This document shows positions 1 through 9,012 of a DNA stretch of 42,600 bases, piece by piece. The translations under genes and the position numbers were made by a program. The notes below the pieces were generated by a model, which made no database searches, was not told the DNA's origin, and was given only the letters and a program-made list of their open reading frames with translations. The stretch's first letter is position 1. Each line of letters opens with the position of its first letter. This stretch comes from an uncultured Pseudomonadota bacterium (GTDB lineage: Bacteria; Myxococcota_A; UBA796; SXON01): positions 1-42,600 of the forward strand of contig CAITDR010000270.1 in assembly GCA_903891165.1 (NCBI GenBank). Reading direction: 5' to 3'.

Positions 1-3000
1 GGGCAGATTTTTCGCGCCTGCCGGCGGAAGAACGGGCGCGGATCCTGGGGGACTACGAAACCCGCTTCCGTGCCGATCTGCCCGCCATCACCGAGGACTC
101 GATGCCCGGTGAGCTGGCCAATGTGGTGGCCGGTCGCGTCGCAAATGCCATGAACTTCGGTGGCCCCAATTTTACGACCGATGCCGCCTGTGCTTCGTCG
201 ATGGCGGCGATGGAAGCGGCGGTCAAGGGTCTGCAGGACGGGGATTTTGATCTGGCGCTGACGGGTGGCGCGGATCGTAGTATGGGTGTGACAACCTACG
301 TCAAATTCAGCAAGATCGGAGCTCTCTCTCCCGATGGCTCACGTCCCTTCGATGCGGACGCCAACGGCTTTGTGATGGGGGAGGGGGCCGGCATTGTCCT
401 GCTCAAGCGCCTGGACGACGCCATCCGCGACGGAGACAAGATCTACGCCGTGATCCGAGGGATCGGCGCCTCCTCCGATGGCAAGGGCAAGGGCATCACC
501 GCGCCCAACCCCGAGGGGCAGATGCGTGCCCTGCGCCGCGCCTATCAGGATGCAGACCTGGATCCTCGGGAAGTGGACCTTTTTGAGTGCCACGGCACCT
601 CCACGGTGGTGGGGGACAAGGTGGAAGTGGAGTGCCTGAGCAACCTGATCGGCAGCCGGGGGGCGCGGGGTCCGGCACGGATCGGCTCGATCAAGTCCAA
701 CATCGGCCACCTGAAGAGTGGGGCCGGTGCGGCCTCGCTCTTGAAGGCGAGCCTGGCCATCCACCATGGTGTTTTGCCACCTTCCATCAACTATCGGAAG
801 GTGCGCGCCGATCTTCCGCTCGATGTGGTGCCGCTGCAGGTGCAGACCCGGCCCGAGCCCTGGCAGGGTCCCCGTTTTGCGGGTGTGAGCGCCTTCGGCT
901 TCGGGGGCACCAATTTTCATCTGGTGCTGGAACAGTACCGTCCGGGAATGTCCGGCGGGTCACGCCGATCTTCCAGCGTGACTCACAGCAGAGTCACGTC
1001 GCAAGCCAAGGGTGAAACGCTGCGACTGCCCGAGCGCACCTGGGGCATCTCTGCGGGCAGCGCCGAGGAGCTGCAGGAAAAAGCACTGGCGTTGAAGGAA
1101 GGAAAATCCAGCCCCTACCAGCCCGATGCCCCGCTGCGCTTGGTGGCGGTGGCCGACAGCCTTGAGGAGCGCCAAGGCCAGATCGAAAAGGTCGTTGCCG
1201 CGATCCAGAAGGCCAAAGGCTACGAATTGCTGCGCCAGCGTGGTATCGCGCTGGAGGACGAGCCCTGCAACGGCAAGCTGGCGCTGCTCTTTACCGGACA
1301 GGGCTCGCAGTACCTGGACATGGGCCTGGATCTGGCGGCCGTCTTCCCCGTGGTCGCCCAGACTTTTGCCGAGGCCGACGCGGTGATGACGCCGATCCTG
1401 GGTCGCCCGCTCACCGACTATATCCGCCGCGATCCAGCACTCTCTGAAGAGGAAGCCTTTGAGGCTCTGGTCGCTACCGAGATCGCCCAGCCCGCGACCT
1501 TGACCATGGACGTCGCGATGATGCGGCTGTTGGCCGACTTCGGGGTGGAAGGGGATATGGTCGCCGGACACTCGCTGGGAGAGTACGGCGCTGCGGTGGC
1601 TGCGGGAATTATCAGCTTTCCCCAGGCATTGCTCGCCGTCAGTGCGCGCGGCCGCGAGATGGCGGCGGTACAGATCGACGACCGTGGCAAGATGGCCAGC
1701 ATCTCCACCTCCCTGGACAATGTGCAGCAGGTGTTGGCTGGAATTTCCGGCTATGTGATCGCTGCGAACAAAAATTGTCCTTCGCAGACGGTGATTGCGG
1801 GCGCCTCGGCAGCGGTGGATGCCGCCTGCGAAGCTTTTCGCGCCAAAGGCCACACCGTGGCGATGGTGCCGGTCAGCCACGCCTTCCACTCCGCCATTGT
1901 GGCGCCGGCCAGTGAGCCGCTGCGGCAGGTGTTGGAGCGGCTGGATATTCGGCCTCCCACCAAAAAGATCACCTCGAATGTCACCGGCGACTACTATCCG
2001 AGCGGGGAGAATGTTCGTGCTCAGGTCATCGACCTGCTGGCCCAGCAGGTGGCCTCCCCGGTGGAGTGGATTGCGCAGATCGAGCGGATGCACCAGGACG
2101 GCGCCCGCATTTTTGTGGAATGTGGTCCCAAACGTGCCCTTTCCAGCTTTGTGGCCGCTACTTTGAAGCGGGTGCCCCACCGGGCGCTTTCCACCAACCA
2201 CCCCAAGCGGGGTGGTGTCCTCTCCTTCCTCGACACCCTCTGCGCGCTCATCGCCCTGGGCTTCCCGGTGCGGATCCCCGGCGACAAAGAGGCTTCTTCC
2301 TCGCGCCGGGCCACCACCGCCGCCATCGAAGCCTGGAAGGCACGGGTGGCCGCGGAGGCAGCGCCGGAAGTTCCCCCGGCTTTGTCCCCCGTCCCTCCCG
2401 CCGTGGCCCCGGTCGCCGCCCCCGTGACCCCGGCTGCGGCCCCCATGGCCGCGACTTCGGCGGCGGGCAACAACGTCCACTCCCTGTTGGGTCAGCTCGC
2501 CCAACAAGAAATCCCCGGCGTAGACAGCGCTGCTTTTGCCACGGCGATGGAGGGGCCGCTGCGTGCCTTCTTGCATGCCGCCGGGGCCGCCTTGGGACGC
2601 AGTCGCCCCACCACGTCGGCACCGGTACGTGTGGTCTGTAGTGGAGCATCGGTCGGTTTACCTGGAGGGGACGAGGTTTTTGAGGCCGACGGCATCCAGC
2701 GGATCCTGCGTGGAGAGAACCGCATCCGCAAGCTGCGCTCCGGCGAGATCGACCGCTTCCTCGACAAGGGTCTGGTGCGCCTGGAAAAAGACCCGCAGAC
2801 CGGCGAGGGACACCTGGAGCTGGTGGAGCGCGCGGATCAGGTGATCCGCCTCGCCGGGGTGAAAGCACACTTCAGTATTGCCGACTACGGAATCGAGCCG
2901 GAGATGGCTCGTGCCTTGGACATCACCACCCAGCTCGCCTTTGCGGCGGGCCTGGAAGCCCTGAAAGACGCAGGTATTCCCTTGGTTCTGCGCTGGCGCA

Positions 3001-6000
3001 CCACCACCAACGGCAAGCAGGTGCCCAATGGTTGGGGGCTTCCCGCTGCGATGCAGGATGACACGGGTGTTGTCTTTGCTTCGGCATTTCCGGGCTATGA
3101 CCAGCTGATTCAAAAGCTGAAGCACAATGGCGACGACGGGGAGGGGCACTTCGACCGGCGCTTCCTCTTCCAGGTGCTCTCCATGGGGCACTCGCAGTTT
3201 GCCCAGCTTATCGGGGCGCGTGGGCCAAACACCGCGATCAACGCCGCCTGTGCCTCGACCACCCAGGCCATTTCTATCGCCGAGGACTGGCTGCGCACCG
3301 GGCGCGCCCGGCGGGTGGTGGTGGTGGCCGCTGACGACGTGACCGGCGACTCGCTCTTGGAGTGGATCGGCTCCGGCTTTATCGCTGCAGGTGCTGCTGC
3401 CACCGACGATAAGGTGGAGGATGCAGCACTTCCCTTTGATCGCCGTCGTCATGGACTGCTGTTGGGAATGGGCGCAGTGGGCATGGTGCTGGAGCGGGAG
3501 GAGGAGGTGGCGGCACGCGGGATGGAGCCCGTGGCCGAGCTGCTCGCCAGCCGGGTGGCCAACTCCGCCTTCCACGGAACCCGCCTGGATGCCGAACATA
3601 TCGCCAATACCGTGCGTAGCTTTGTTGCCGATGCGGTGGAGGCGGCCGGGGTCAGCCATGCCGCCTTTGCCCGTCGCGCAGTATTTATGTCACACGAAAC
3701 CTTCACGCCCGCGCGTGGGGGCTCAGCCGCGGCTGAAATGGCCGCTCTCCCTGCTGCATTTGGTGCAGCGGCCTCGGAAATTCTGATCGCCAACACCAAG
3801 GGCTTCACCGGGCATGCCATGGGCGCCGGTCTGGAAGATGCGGTGGCGGTGAAGATGCTGCAGTACCGGCAGGTGCCGCCGATTCCCAACCTGAAGGAGC
3901 CGGATCCCCAGCTTGGAAACCTGCGTCTCTCCAAAGGCGGCCACGCGGATATCGACTATGCCATCCGGTTGTCGGCGGGCTTTGGATCGCAGCTGGCACT
4001 TTTGGCCTGGAAGCGTCGTGCCGCCGGGGATCGTCGGATCGCTGATCCACTTGCCCATGCACGTTGGCTGGGAGAGATGGGCCGCGGCCGCCTACAAGTG
4101 GAGCACCGCCAGCTACGCTATGTGGTGGAGTTGGAGCCCAAGGTGGCCACTCCCGCTCCAGTTCCCGACCTTGTACCGGTGCAGCCGGTGGTGGTCGCGC
4201 CGCCGCCGTCCGTTCCACTCCCAGCGCGGGAAACAGCGATGCCTGCGGCGGCCGCCGTGTCCGCACCCGCTCCCATGGCGCCTCCCGCCTCCGGCCCCGC
4301 CGCCGCAGACCCCCTGGAGCTGTTGCGTGCGATCATCGCGGAAAAAACGGGCTATGAAGTGGCCGAGATCGATCCGGACTACGAGCTGGAAGCCGATCTG
4401 GGCATCGACACGGTGAAGCAGGCGGAGATCTTCTCGGTGGTGCGTGAGCGCCTCGCGCTGGCCCGCGACGACAGTTTCCGGCTTTCTGACTACCGAACGG
4501 TACGTCGCCTGGGCGAGTGGCTGGCCACTCAGGTGGGCAGCACCCCTGTATCAGGCGTCGCTACTGCTGCGACAAATGTATCAGAATCTTCTTTGATAAA
4601 GGAAGATTATCCTGTCATAGAGAAAATTGATACATTGGCACTGCTCCAAACCATCATTGCCGAGAAGACCGGCTACGACGTGGCCGAGGTGGACCCGGAC
4701 TACGAGCTGGAAGCCGATCTGGGCATCGACACGGTCAAGCAGGCCGAGATCTTCTCGGTGGTGCGCGAGCGTCTGTCTCTGGGGCGCGACGACAGCTTCC
4801 GCCTCTCCGACTACCGCACCGTCCGTGCCCTTGCGGGCTGGCTGGGGGCCCAGCAGCCCGCGGCTCCCGTCCTGCCGGCGCCCGCCGTCGTGTCGTCGCC
4901 CCCCGCCGCCGCCCCGGTGCCGGTGAGCAGTCCTGTGATACATCTTCCGGTTGCTCACGAAAATGAGCAGACTACCAGCATCGATCCGCCGACGCCCATG
5001 GTGGCCCCCACCCTGGTACCCGTCACTTCTTCGGGAGTGATACAGACACCGATTGCTCACGAAACACCGGCTGCTACAAGTGCGATTGCAGAGTCTGCTC
5101 TCGACATCTTGGTAGCCGTCATCGCCGAGAAGACCGGCTACGAAGTGGCCGAGGTGGACCCGGACTACGAGCTGGAGGCCGATCTGGGCGTAGACACGGT
5201 GAAGCAGGCCGAGATCTTCTCGGTGGTGCGCGAGCGCCTGGCTCTGGCGCGCGACGACAGCTTCCGCCTCTCGGACTACCGTACCGTGCGGATGTTGGCG
5301 GCGTGGATGGAGCAGGCCCGAGCCGGGTCTCCCCCCGCGGTGCCGGCCATCGAGCTCCAGCCGTCGCTGCTGGACGTGCCCCCTGCTCCTCGGGTGGTGC
5401 CGATGATCGACCTTCCGCTGGAACCGACGGAAGTATCGCGCCCGGTGGCGTCGTTGCCCACCGAGCTGCTCCCCGAAACCTCCTCGGACCGGCTGCCCCG
5501 GCTGAGTGCCTTGCCCCCCGCTCCGGTTCTAGCGCCGGTGCTGATCCCGCCCGTAGCGAGCGGGTCGTTACTACCGGAAGTCCTGGATCCGCCAAGCTGG
5601 GCCGGGGGCAGCTCCATGGTCCCTCGGGCAGTCCACGACACCCTGGTGCCGATGGAGAGTGGCAAAAATCTCCCCGAGAGCTTCCGCCTGCGCAGGCTGA
5701 CGCGGATGGCGCGCCCCCTGCCGCATCGACTCCGGCCTTTGCCACCTATCCAGGTGCTGGGCGACGGTGTCCTGGCCGAGCTTTTGTTGAGGCAGATCGA
5801 TACCTTTCCAGGTGGGACCGATTTGGAAGCCCCCCTGGTCGTCATCGACACCGGCCTTTCCGTGCTGGAGTGCTTCGCGACGGCAAAGGTGGTGGCGCAT
5901 CGCCTTCCACGCTGGATTTGCCTGCAGGTGGAGGAGGAAAGCTCCGCGCTGGGACCGGCGCGGGAGGCCGGCGCACGGGCGGGGCTGGCGCGGGCCCTGG

Positions 6001-8429
6001 GCAAGGAATGGGCTACGCAGAGCCAGGTCATCCGCCTGGATACGTCCCTTTCGATGCCTGAGGCAGCAACCCGGGTGCTGATGGAGCTGCAACTTCGCGA
6101 AGCCCCTGCCGAGCTATGGCTGGGACCGGATCGTCGGGAAGTGGGTGTATTGGAGACGATAGAAATCCCATCTTCTACGCCGTGGAGAGGAGCTCCGGTG
6201 GTCCTGCTCACCGGCGGTACCCGGGGTATCACCGCCGAGGTGGCCCGCGAGATGGCCCGTCGTGGCCCCTGCACGCTGATCCTGGTGGGGCGGACCGCAC
6301 CTCTGGATCGCCCGCTGGTGGAGTCGGTCGAAAAACAGAGGATAAAAGAAGAACTTTCGCGTCGTGTGGCTGCGGTCACGCCCAAGATGGTGCAGGATGG
6401 CCTGGCCTCCCTTCGCGCCGCCGAAGAGGTGCGTCGTACCATGGCAGAGCTTCGTGCCCTGGGCGCAACCGTCGAGTTCCGGCAGGTAGATGTCAGTGTT
6501 TCGAGATCCGTACAGGGACTTCTTCGCGATGTTCTGGACCACTACGGCCGCCTGGACATCGTGGTACATGGCGCAGGTCTGGAGGAAAGCCGCCGCCTGG
6601 AAGAGAAGAGTGCGGCGGACTTCCGAAGGGTCTACGCCGCAAAAGCGGAAGGCGGACTCGCTTTGGCCGAGCATCTTCCGGCGGGTACACACTTTGTCTC
6701 GATGGGATCGGTTGCCGGTTTCTTCGGAAATCCCGGCCAGGTGGACTATGCGGCCGCCAACGCGGCGATGGCCGCCGTCTGTGAGCAACGTCCGTGGTCT
6801 TTGCACGTGGCCTGGACCGCCTGGGCAGGCACGGGGATGGCGGTGCGTGGCGGCATGGAGTCGCTGCTCCAGAAGCGGGGAGTGGAGCTTCTTCCTCCCG
6901 AAGCTGGCGCGGCACTCCTGGTGGACCTGATCGGGGCCGGTGTGAGTGGAGAGGTGCTTGCAGCCGGAAAACTCGGAGATTTCCGGCTGCGCTCCTGGCA
7001 TCCGCTCCTGGACGAGGTGGGCTTCGATGGCGATACGGGCCTGGGCTGGCGGCGCCTGTCGCTGGAGCGGGATCCCTGGCTGGCCGATCATGCCATCGCG
7101 GGGATCCCGGTGCTCCCCGGGGTGATAGGTCTGGAATTGATGGCCGCCGCGGCGGTGGTTGCCTATCCCCAGGGTCACTACATGGGGGCGGAAGACGTCC
7201 TGTTCAATGCACCCCTGAAGCTGCACCGTGACGAGCCGGTAGAAGTGGAAGTCCGGGCCACCCCCCTGGGAGATGGGGTATTCCAGTGTACACTTTCCTC
7301 CCGACGCACCGCCAAGACCGGGCGGGTGCTGGTGACGGAGCACTTCTCGGCGCGCATTCACCTGGAAGATACTCCCTTGCTCGCCGATCTTCCCGCAGCT
7401 TTCCTGCCGGAGGAGCCCATCGAGAGCGGGGAGATCTATCGCCGTTTCTTCCACGGCCCCCGCTTCCAGGTGCTGTTGGGGGTGGAAGCCCTGGCCGTTC
7501 AAGGAATTCAGGCGGTTGGACGTGTGGATCATCGGCCCTTTGGCGATGCGTTGCTCACCGCGCCCCTGGTGCTGGAGGCGGGTATGCAGGCCGCAGGTCT
7601 GCACCGGATGATCTTTGAAGAAATGTTGGCCCTGCCCGCGGAGATCGGCGCGATCAGCCTGCTCAAGGAGAGCCTGGAGCTGGAGAACCTGACCATCACC
7701 GTGTGGAAGCGCGGGGAGTTCTACGACATCGACATCGACGACGTAGAAGGCCAGGTTCTGCGGGTGCGTGGCTTTCGTATGATCGACCTCGGGCCGCTGG
7801 CTGAGGGGGGCCGCTTCACCCCGCCGGAGGGAGGCTGGGCGTCGGTGGGGGTGGCCTCGGCGGCCGAAGGGGAGCTGTTGCCCGAAGTAGAAAAAGAGGC
7901 CTTAGGCAGCCGAGGATTGCCGCGCCGACGTGCAGATCGTCAGGCGGGGCAGCTTGCGGGCTTGCGGGCGCTGGCGCCCTGGGGTGGGGGCCGCCTGCGC
8001 CGGGACGCCTCGGGAGCACCGGTAGTGGAAAATACCAATCTGGGCCTGTCGTTGAGCCACCAGGAGGGGCGGGCGCTGGCCGTGGTGATGCCGGAGGCCC
8101 GGGTGGGCGTGGATATGGAGCAGGTCTGCAGCCGGGATCCTGCCTTCCGCCGCGAGTGGTTTTTGGAGGAGGAGTGGCCCTTGGTGGCCGAGGATCACAA
8201 CCTGACCGCAGGCTGGGCCGTCAAAGAGGCGGTCCTGAAGGCGCTTGGGGTGGGTCTGAAAATGTCCCCTCGCGAGGTGCTGCTGCGCGGCTGGGCGCCA
8301 CTTCGGGTAGAATTGCGCGGTGAAGTGGCCGCGCGCCACCAGAGCCTCGGGGGGGGCCCCCTGCGCATTCGGCGCGGAAGGCTCGGAACACAGATCATCG
8401 CCCTCGCCAGCTTCCGCCGCAGGATATGA
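1..8429 (+). CDS. PUFA/secondary-lipid-type megasynthase, KS-AT-KS-ACPx3-KR-DH-PPTase (5' truncated)
   Basis: The frame is open from base 3, so the N-terminus lies outside the window. Residues are numbered from the in-frame Met at 102. Domains in order: C-terminal part of KS1 (DAACASS, Cys30; HGTST, His164; NIGHLKSG, His203); acyltransferase about 390-690 (GHSLGEYG, Ser491); Pro/Ala linker; second KS about 840-1305 (NAACAST, Cys1050; His1198 in HETFT; His1238 in FTGHAMG); three ACPs about 1403-1475, 1511-1583 and 1664-1736; ketoreductase with structural subdomain about 1880-2290 (TGGTRGIT; Tyr2216); dehydratase about 2300-2600 (HAIAGIPVLPG, His2330); phosphopantetheinyl transferase about 2640-2775 (GVDMEQ, Asp2671; WAVKEAVLK, Glu2709). 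The order recalls PfaA-type PUFA synthases and enediyne synthases, but the internal second KS and C-terminal PPTase make it neither. Predicted role: iterative assembly of a long acyl chain. No enoyl reductase or thioesterase is visible here. All three ACPs read GIDTVKQAE or GVDTVKQAE, with Thr in place of the usual Ser. Confidence 0.9.
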   Translation, partial: ADFSRLPAEERARILGDYETRFRADLPAITEDSMPGELANVVAGRVANAMNFGGPNFTTDAACASSMAAMEAAVKGLQDGDFDLALTGGADRSMGVTTYVKFSKIGALSPDGSRPFDADANGFVMGEGAGIVLLKRLDDAIRDGDKIYAVIRGIGASSDGKGKGITAPNPEGQMRALRRAYQDADLDPREVDLFECHGTSTVVGDKVEVECLSNLIGSRGARGPARIGSIKSNIGHLKSGAGAASLLKASLAIHHGVLPPSINYRKVRADLPLDVVPLQVQTRPEPWQGPRFAGVSAFGFGGTNFHLVLEQYRPGMSGGSRRSSSVTHSRVTSQAKGETLRLPERTWGISAGSAEELQEKALALKEGKSSPYQPDAPLRLVAVADSLEERQGQIEKVVAAIQKAKGYELLRQRGIALEDEPCNGKLALLFTGQGSQYLDMGLDLAAVFPVVAQTFAEADAVMTPILGRPLTDYIRRDPALSEEEAFEALVATEIAQPATLTMDVAMMRLLADFGVEGDMVAGHSLGEYGAAVAAGIISFPQALLAVSARGREMAAVQIDDRGKMASISTSLDNVQQVLAGISGYVIAANKNCPSQTVIAGASAAVDAACEAFRAKGHTVAMVPVSHAFHSAIVAPASEPLRQVLERLDIRPPTKKITSNVTGDYYPSGENVRAQVIDLLAQQVASPVEWIAQIERMHQDGARIFVECGPKRALSSFVAATLKRVPHRALSTNHPKRGGVLSFLDTLCALIALGFPVRIPGDKEASSSRRATTAAIEAWKARVAAEAAPEVPPALSPVPPAVAPVAAPVTPAAAPMAATSAAGNNVHSLLGQLAQQEIPGVDSAAFATAMEGPLRAFLHAAGAALGRSRPTTSAPVRVVCSGASVGLPGGDEVFEADGIQRILRGENRIRKLRSGEIDRFLDKGLVRLEKDPQTGEGHLELVERADQVIRLAGVKAHFSIADYGIEPEMARALDITTQLAFAAGLEALKDAGIPLVLRWRTTTNGKQVPNGWGLPAAMQDDTGVVFASAFPGYDQLIQKLKHNGDDGEGHFDRRFLFQVLSMGHSQFAQLIGARGPNTAINAACASTTQAISIAEDWLRTGRARRVVVVAADDVTGDSLLEWIGSGFIAAGAAATDDKVEDAALPFDRRRHGLLLGMGAVGMVLEREEEVAARGMEPVAELLASRVANSAFHGTRLDAEHIANTVRSFVADAVEAAGVSHAAFARRAVFMSHETFTPARGGSAAAEMAALPAAFGAAASEILIANTKGFTGHAMGAGLEDAVAVKMLQYRQVPPIPNLKEPDPQLGNLRLSKGGHADIDYAIRLSAGFGSQLALLAWKRRAAGDRRIADPLAHARWLGEMGRGRLQVEHRQLRYVVELEPKVATPAPVPDLVPVQPVVVAPPPSVPLPARETAMPAAAAVSAPAPMAPPASGPAAADPLELLRAIIAEKTGYEVAEIDPDYELEADLGIDTVKQAEIFSVVRERLALARDDSFRLSDYRTVRRLGEWLATQVGSTPVSGVATAATNVSESSLIKEDYPVIEKIDTLALLQTIIAEKTGYDVAEVDPDYELEADLGIDTVKQAEIFSVVRERLSLGRDDSFRLSDYRTVRALAGWLGAQQPAAPVLPAPAVVSSPPAAAPVPVSSPVIHLPVAHENEQTTSIDPPTPMVAPTLVPVTSSGVIQTPIAHETPAATSAIAESALDILVAVIAEKTGYEVAEVDPDYELEADLGVDTVKQAEIFSVVRERLALARDDSFRLSDYRTVRMLAAWMEQARAGSPPAVPAIELQPSLLDVPPAPRVVPMIDLPLEPTEVSRPVASLPTELLPETSSDRLPRLSALPPAPVLAPVLIPPVASGSLLPEVLDPPSWAGGSSMVPRAVHDTLVPMESGKNLPESFRLRRLTRMARPLPHRLRPLPPIQVLGDGVLAELLLRQIDTFPGGTDLEAPLVVIDTGLSVLECFATAKVVAHRLPRWICLQVEEESSALGPAREAGARAGLARALGKEWATQSQVIRLDTSLSMPEAATRVLMELQLREAPAELWLGPDRREVGVLETIEIPSSTPWRGAPVVLLTGGTRGITAEVAREMARRGPCTLILVGRTAPLDRPLVESVEKQRIKEELSRRVAAVTPKMVQDGLASLRAAEEVRRTMAELRALGATVEFRQVDVSVSRSVQGLLRDVLDHYGRLDIVVHGAGLEESRRLEEKSAADFRRVYAAKAEGGLALAEHLPAGTHFVSMGSVAGFFGNPGQVDYAAANAAMAAVCEQRPWSLHVAWTAWAGTGMAVRGGMESLLQKRGVELLPPEAGAALLVDLIGAGVSGEVLAAGKLGDFRLRSWHPLLDEVGFDGDTGLGWRRLSLERDPWLADHAIAGIPVLPGVIGLELMAAAAVVAYPQGHYMGAEDVLFNAPLKLHRDEPVEVEVRATPLGDGVFQCTLSSRRTAKTGRVLVTEHFSARIHLEDTPLLADLPAAFLPEEPIESGEIYRRFFHGPRFQVLLGVEALAVQGIQAVGRVDHRPFGDALLTAPLVLEAGMQAAGLHRMIFEEMLALPAEIGAISLLKESLELENLTITVWKRGEFYDIDIDDVEGQVLRVRGFRMIDLGPLAEGGRFTPPEGGWASVGVASAAEGELLPEVEKEALGSRGLPRRRADRQAGQLAGLRALAPWGGGRLRRDASGAPVVENTNLGLSLSHQEGRALAVVMPEARVGVDMEQVCSRDPAFRREWFLEEEWPLVAEDHNLTAGWAVKEAVLKALGVGLKMSPREVLLRGWAPLRVELRGEVAARHQSLGGGPLRIRRGRLGTQIIALASFRRRI
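4575..4636. repeat. AT-rich nested inverted repeat in ACP1-ACP2 linker
   Basis: The outer arms AATGTATCA (4575-4583) and TGATACATT (4628-4636) are perfect 9-bp inverted repeats. Inside, AATCTTC-TTT (4585-4594) pairs with AAA-G-GAAGATT (4598-4608) across a GAT loop, with one bulged G. The stretch is strikingly AT-rich inside a GC-rich gene and stays in frame. It shares the half-site TGATACAT with the palindromes in the downstream MopE gene. Function unknown. Confidence 0.7.
4936..5064 (+). repeat. Imperfect direct repeat in ACP2-ACP3 linker
   Basis: Two blocks of about 28 bp share GTGATACA at the left and TTGCTCACGAAA at the right (4951-4962 and 5053-5064). They encode VIHLPVAHEN and VIQTPIAHET. 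The first block is followed by a small inverted repeat, TGCTCA-CGAAAA-TGAGCA (4952-4969). The linker thus seems to contain a duplicated insert carrying the same TGATACA half-site as the neighbouring repeats. Confidence 0.6.
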
Positions 8430-8436
8430 TACCGCC

Positions 8437-9012
8437 ATGAAGGTGCTTGCTGAGCGTGAAGATGGCATCCGGGTGCTCCGGATGGAGAAGCAGGAGGACG
8501 CTGAGCCCTGGCGTGCTGCCTTTGCAGGGAGCTATCAGGCGATCTGGGCGGAGCCTCCCTACAATGAGCGCTGGTTTCCCGACGAGGCGGAGGGGGTTCT
8601 GCGGCGCAATTTGAGTGTGGCCGAAAACCAGACCATCCTGGCGGTACGGGAGAGTGGGGTGGTGGCCGGCTTTGCAATGGGCTGCCCGGTCAGTGCCTTT
8701 CATGTGGTGGTACGTGAAATCCGAGGTCTGCTGCCGATCGAAGCGACCTGGTATTTCTCCGAGCTGGGCGTCCTGGAGCAATACCGGGGCCGCGGTCTGG
8801 GCCACCAGCTGGTAGAGCTGAGGCTGGCCGCCCTCCCCCGGGACCGCTATCCGAACGTTCTGATGCGGATCAGCGCGGCCAAGGGCAGTGCTTACGAAAT
8901 GTACCTGCGTATGGGCTTTGTAGACACGGGCGTCTACACGGAGGTCCCCTCACGTCGAGAGGACGGCAGCACGCGGACCGATCGGCGGGTCTACCTCTCC
9001 CTCACCCGCTGA
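8437..9012 (+). CDS. GNAT-family N-acetyltransferase
   Basis: A 191-residue protein. The C-terminal half carries the acetyl-CoA-binding motif A (SELGVLEQYRGRGLG, R/Q-x-x-G-x-G/A type) followed by a typical GNAT ending (YEMYLRMGFVDTG). The ATG at 8437 was chosen because it gives a normal GNAT length and lies 7 bp after the synthase stop. A longer in-frame start at 8320 would overlap the PPTase domain and is unlikely. The Shine-Dalgarno match is poor, so translation may depend on coupling to the upstream gene. The stop overlaps the next ATG (TGATG). The substrate cannot be inferred; position suggests co-transcription with the megasynthase. Confidence 0.8.
   Translation: MKVLAEREDGIRVLRMEKQEDAEPWRAAFAGSYQAIWAEPPYNERWFPDEAEGVLRRNLSVAENQTILAVRESGVVAGFAMGCPVSAFHVVVREIRGLLPIEATWYFSELGVLEQYRGRGLGHQLVELRLAALPRDRYPNVLMRISAAKGSAYEMYLRMGFVDTGVYTEVPSRREDGSTRTDRRVYLSLTR

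Larger units (their letters stand above)
4308..5310 (+). repeat. Three tandem acyl-carrier-protein repeats
   Basis: Three near-identical units of about 215 bp encode the ACPs, separated by Pro/Ala-rich linkers. Each contains an invariant core (EADLG-I/V-DTVKQAEIFS, then DDSFRLSDYRTVR). The attachment-site codon is ACG (Thr) in all three, at 4410-4412, 4731-4733 and 5196-5198. Tandem ACPs are typical of PUFA-type synthases, where copy number raises output. The high nucleotide identity suggests recent duplication or ongoing gene conversion. Confidence 0.9.

Noticed and set aside
960-2576. Long open frame on the minus strand (538 codons) antisense to the megasynthase
   Set aside because: It mirrors the GC-rich codon pattern of the plus-strand synthase, has a His/Arg/Gly-rich composition without domains, and lies entirely within KS/AT coding sequence.
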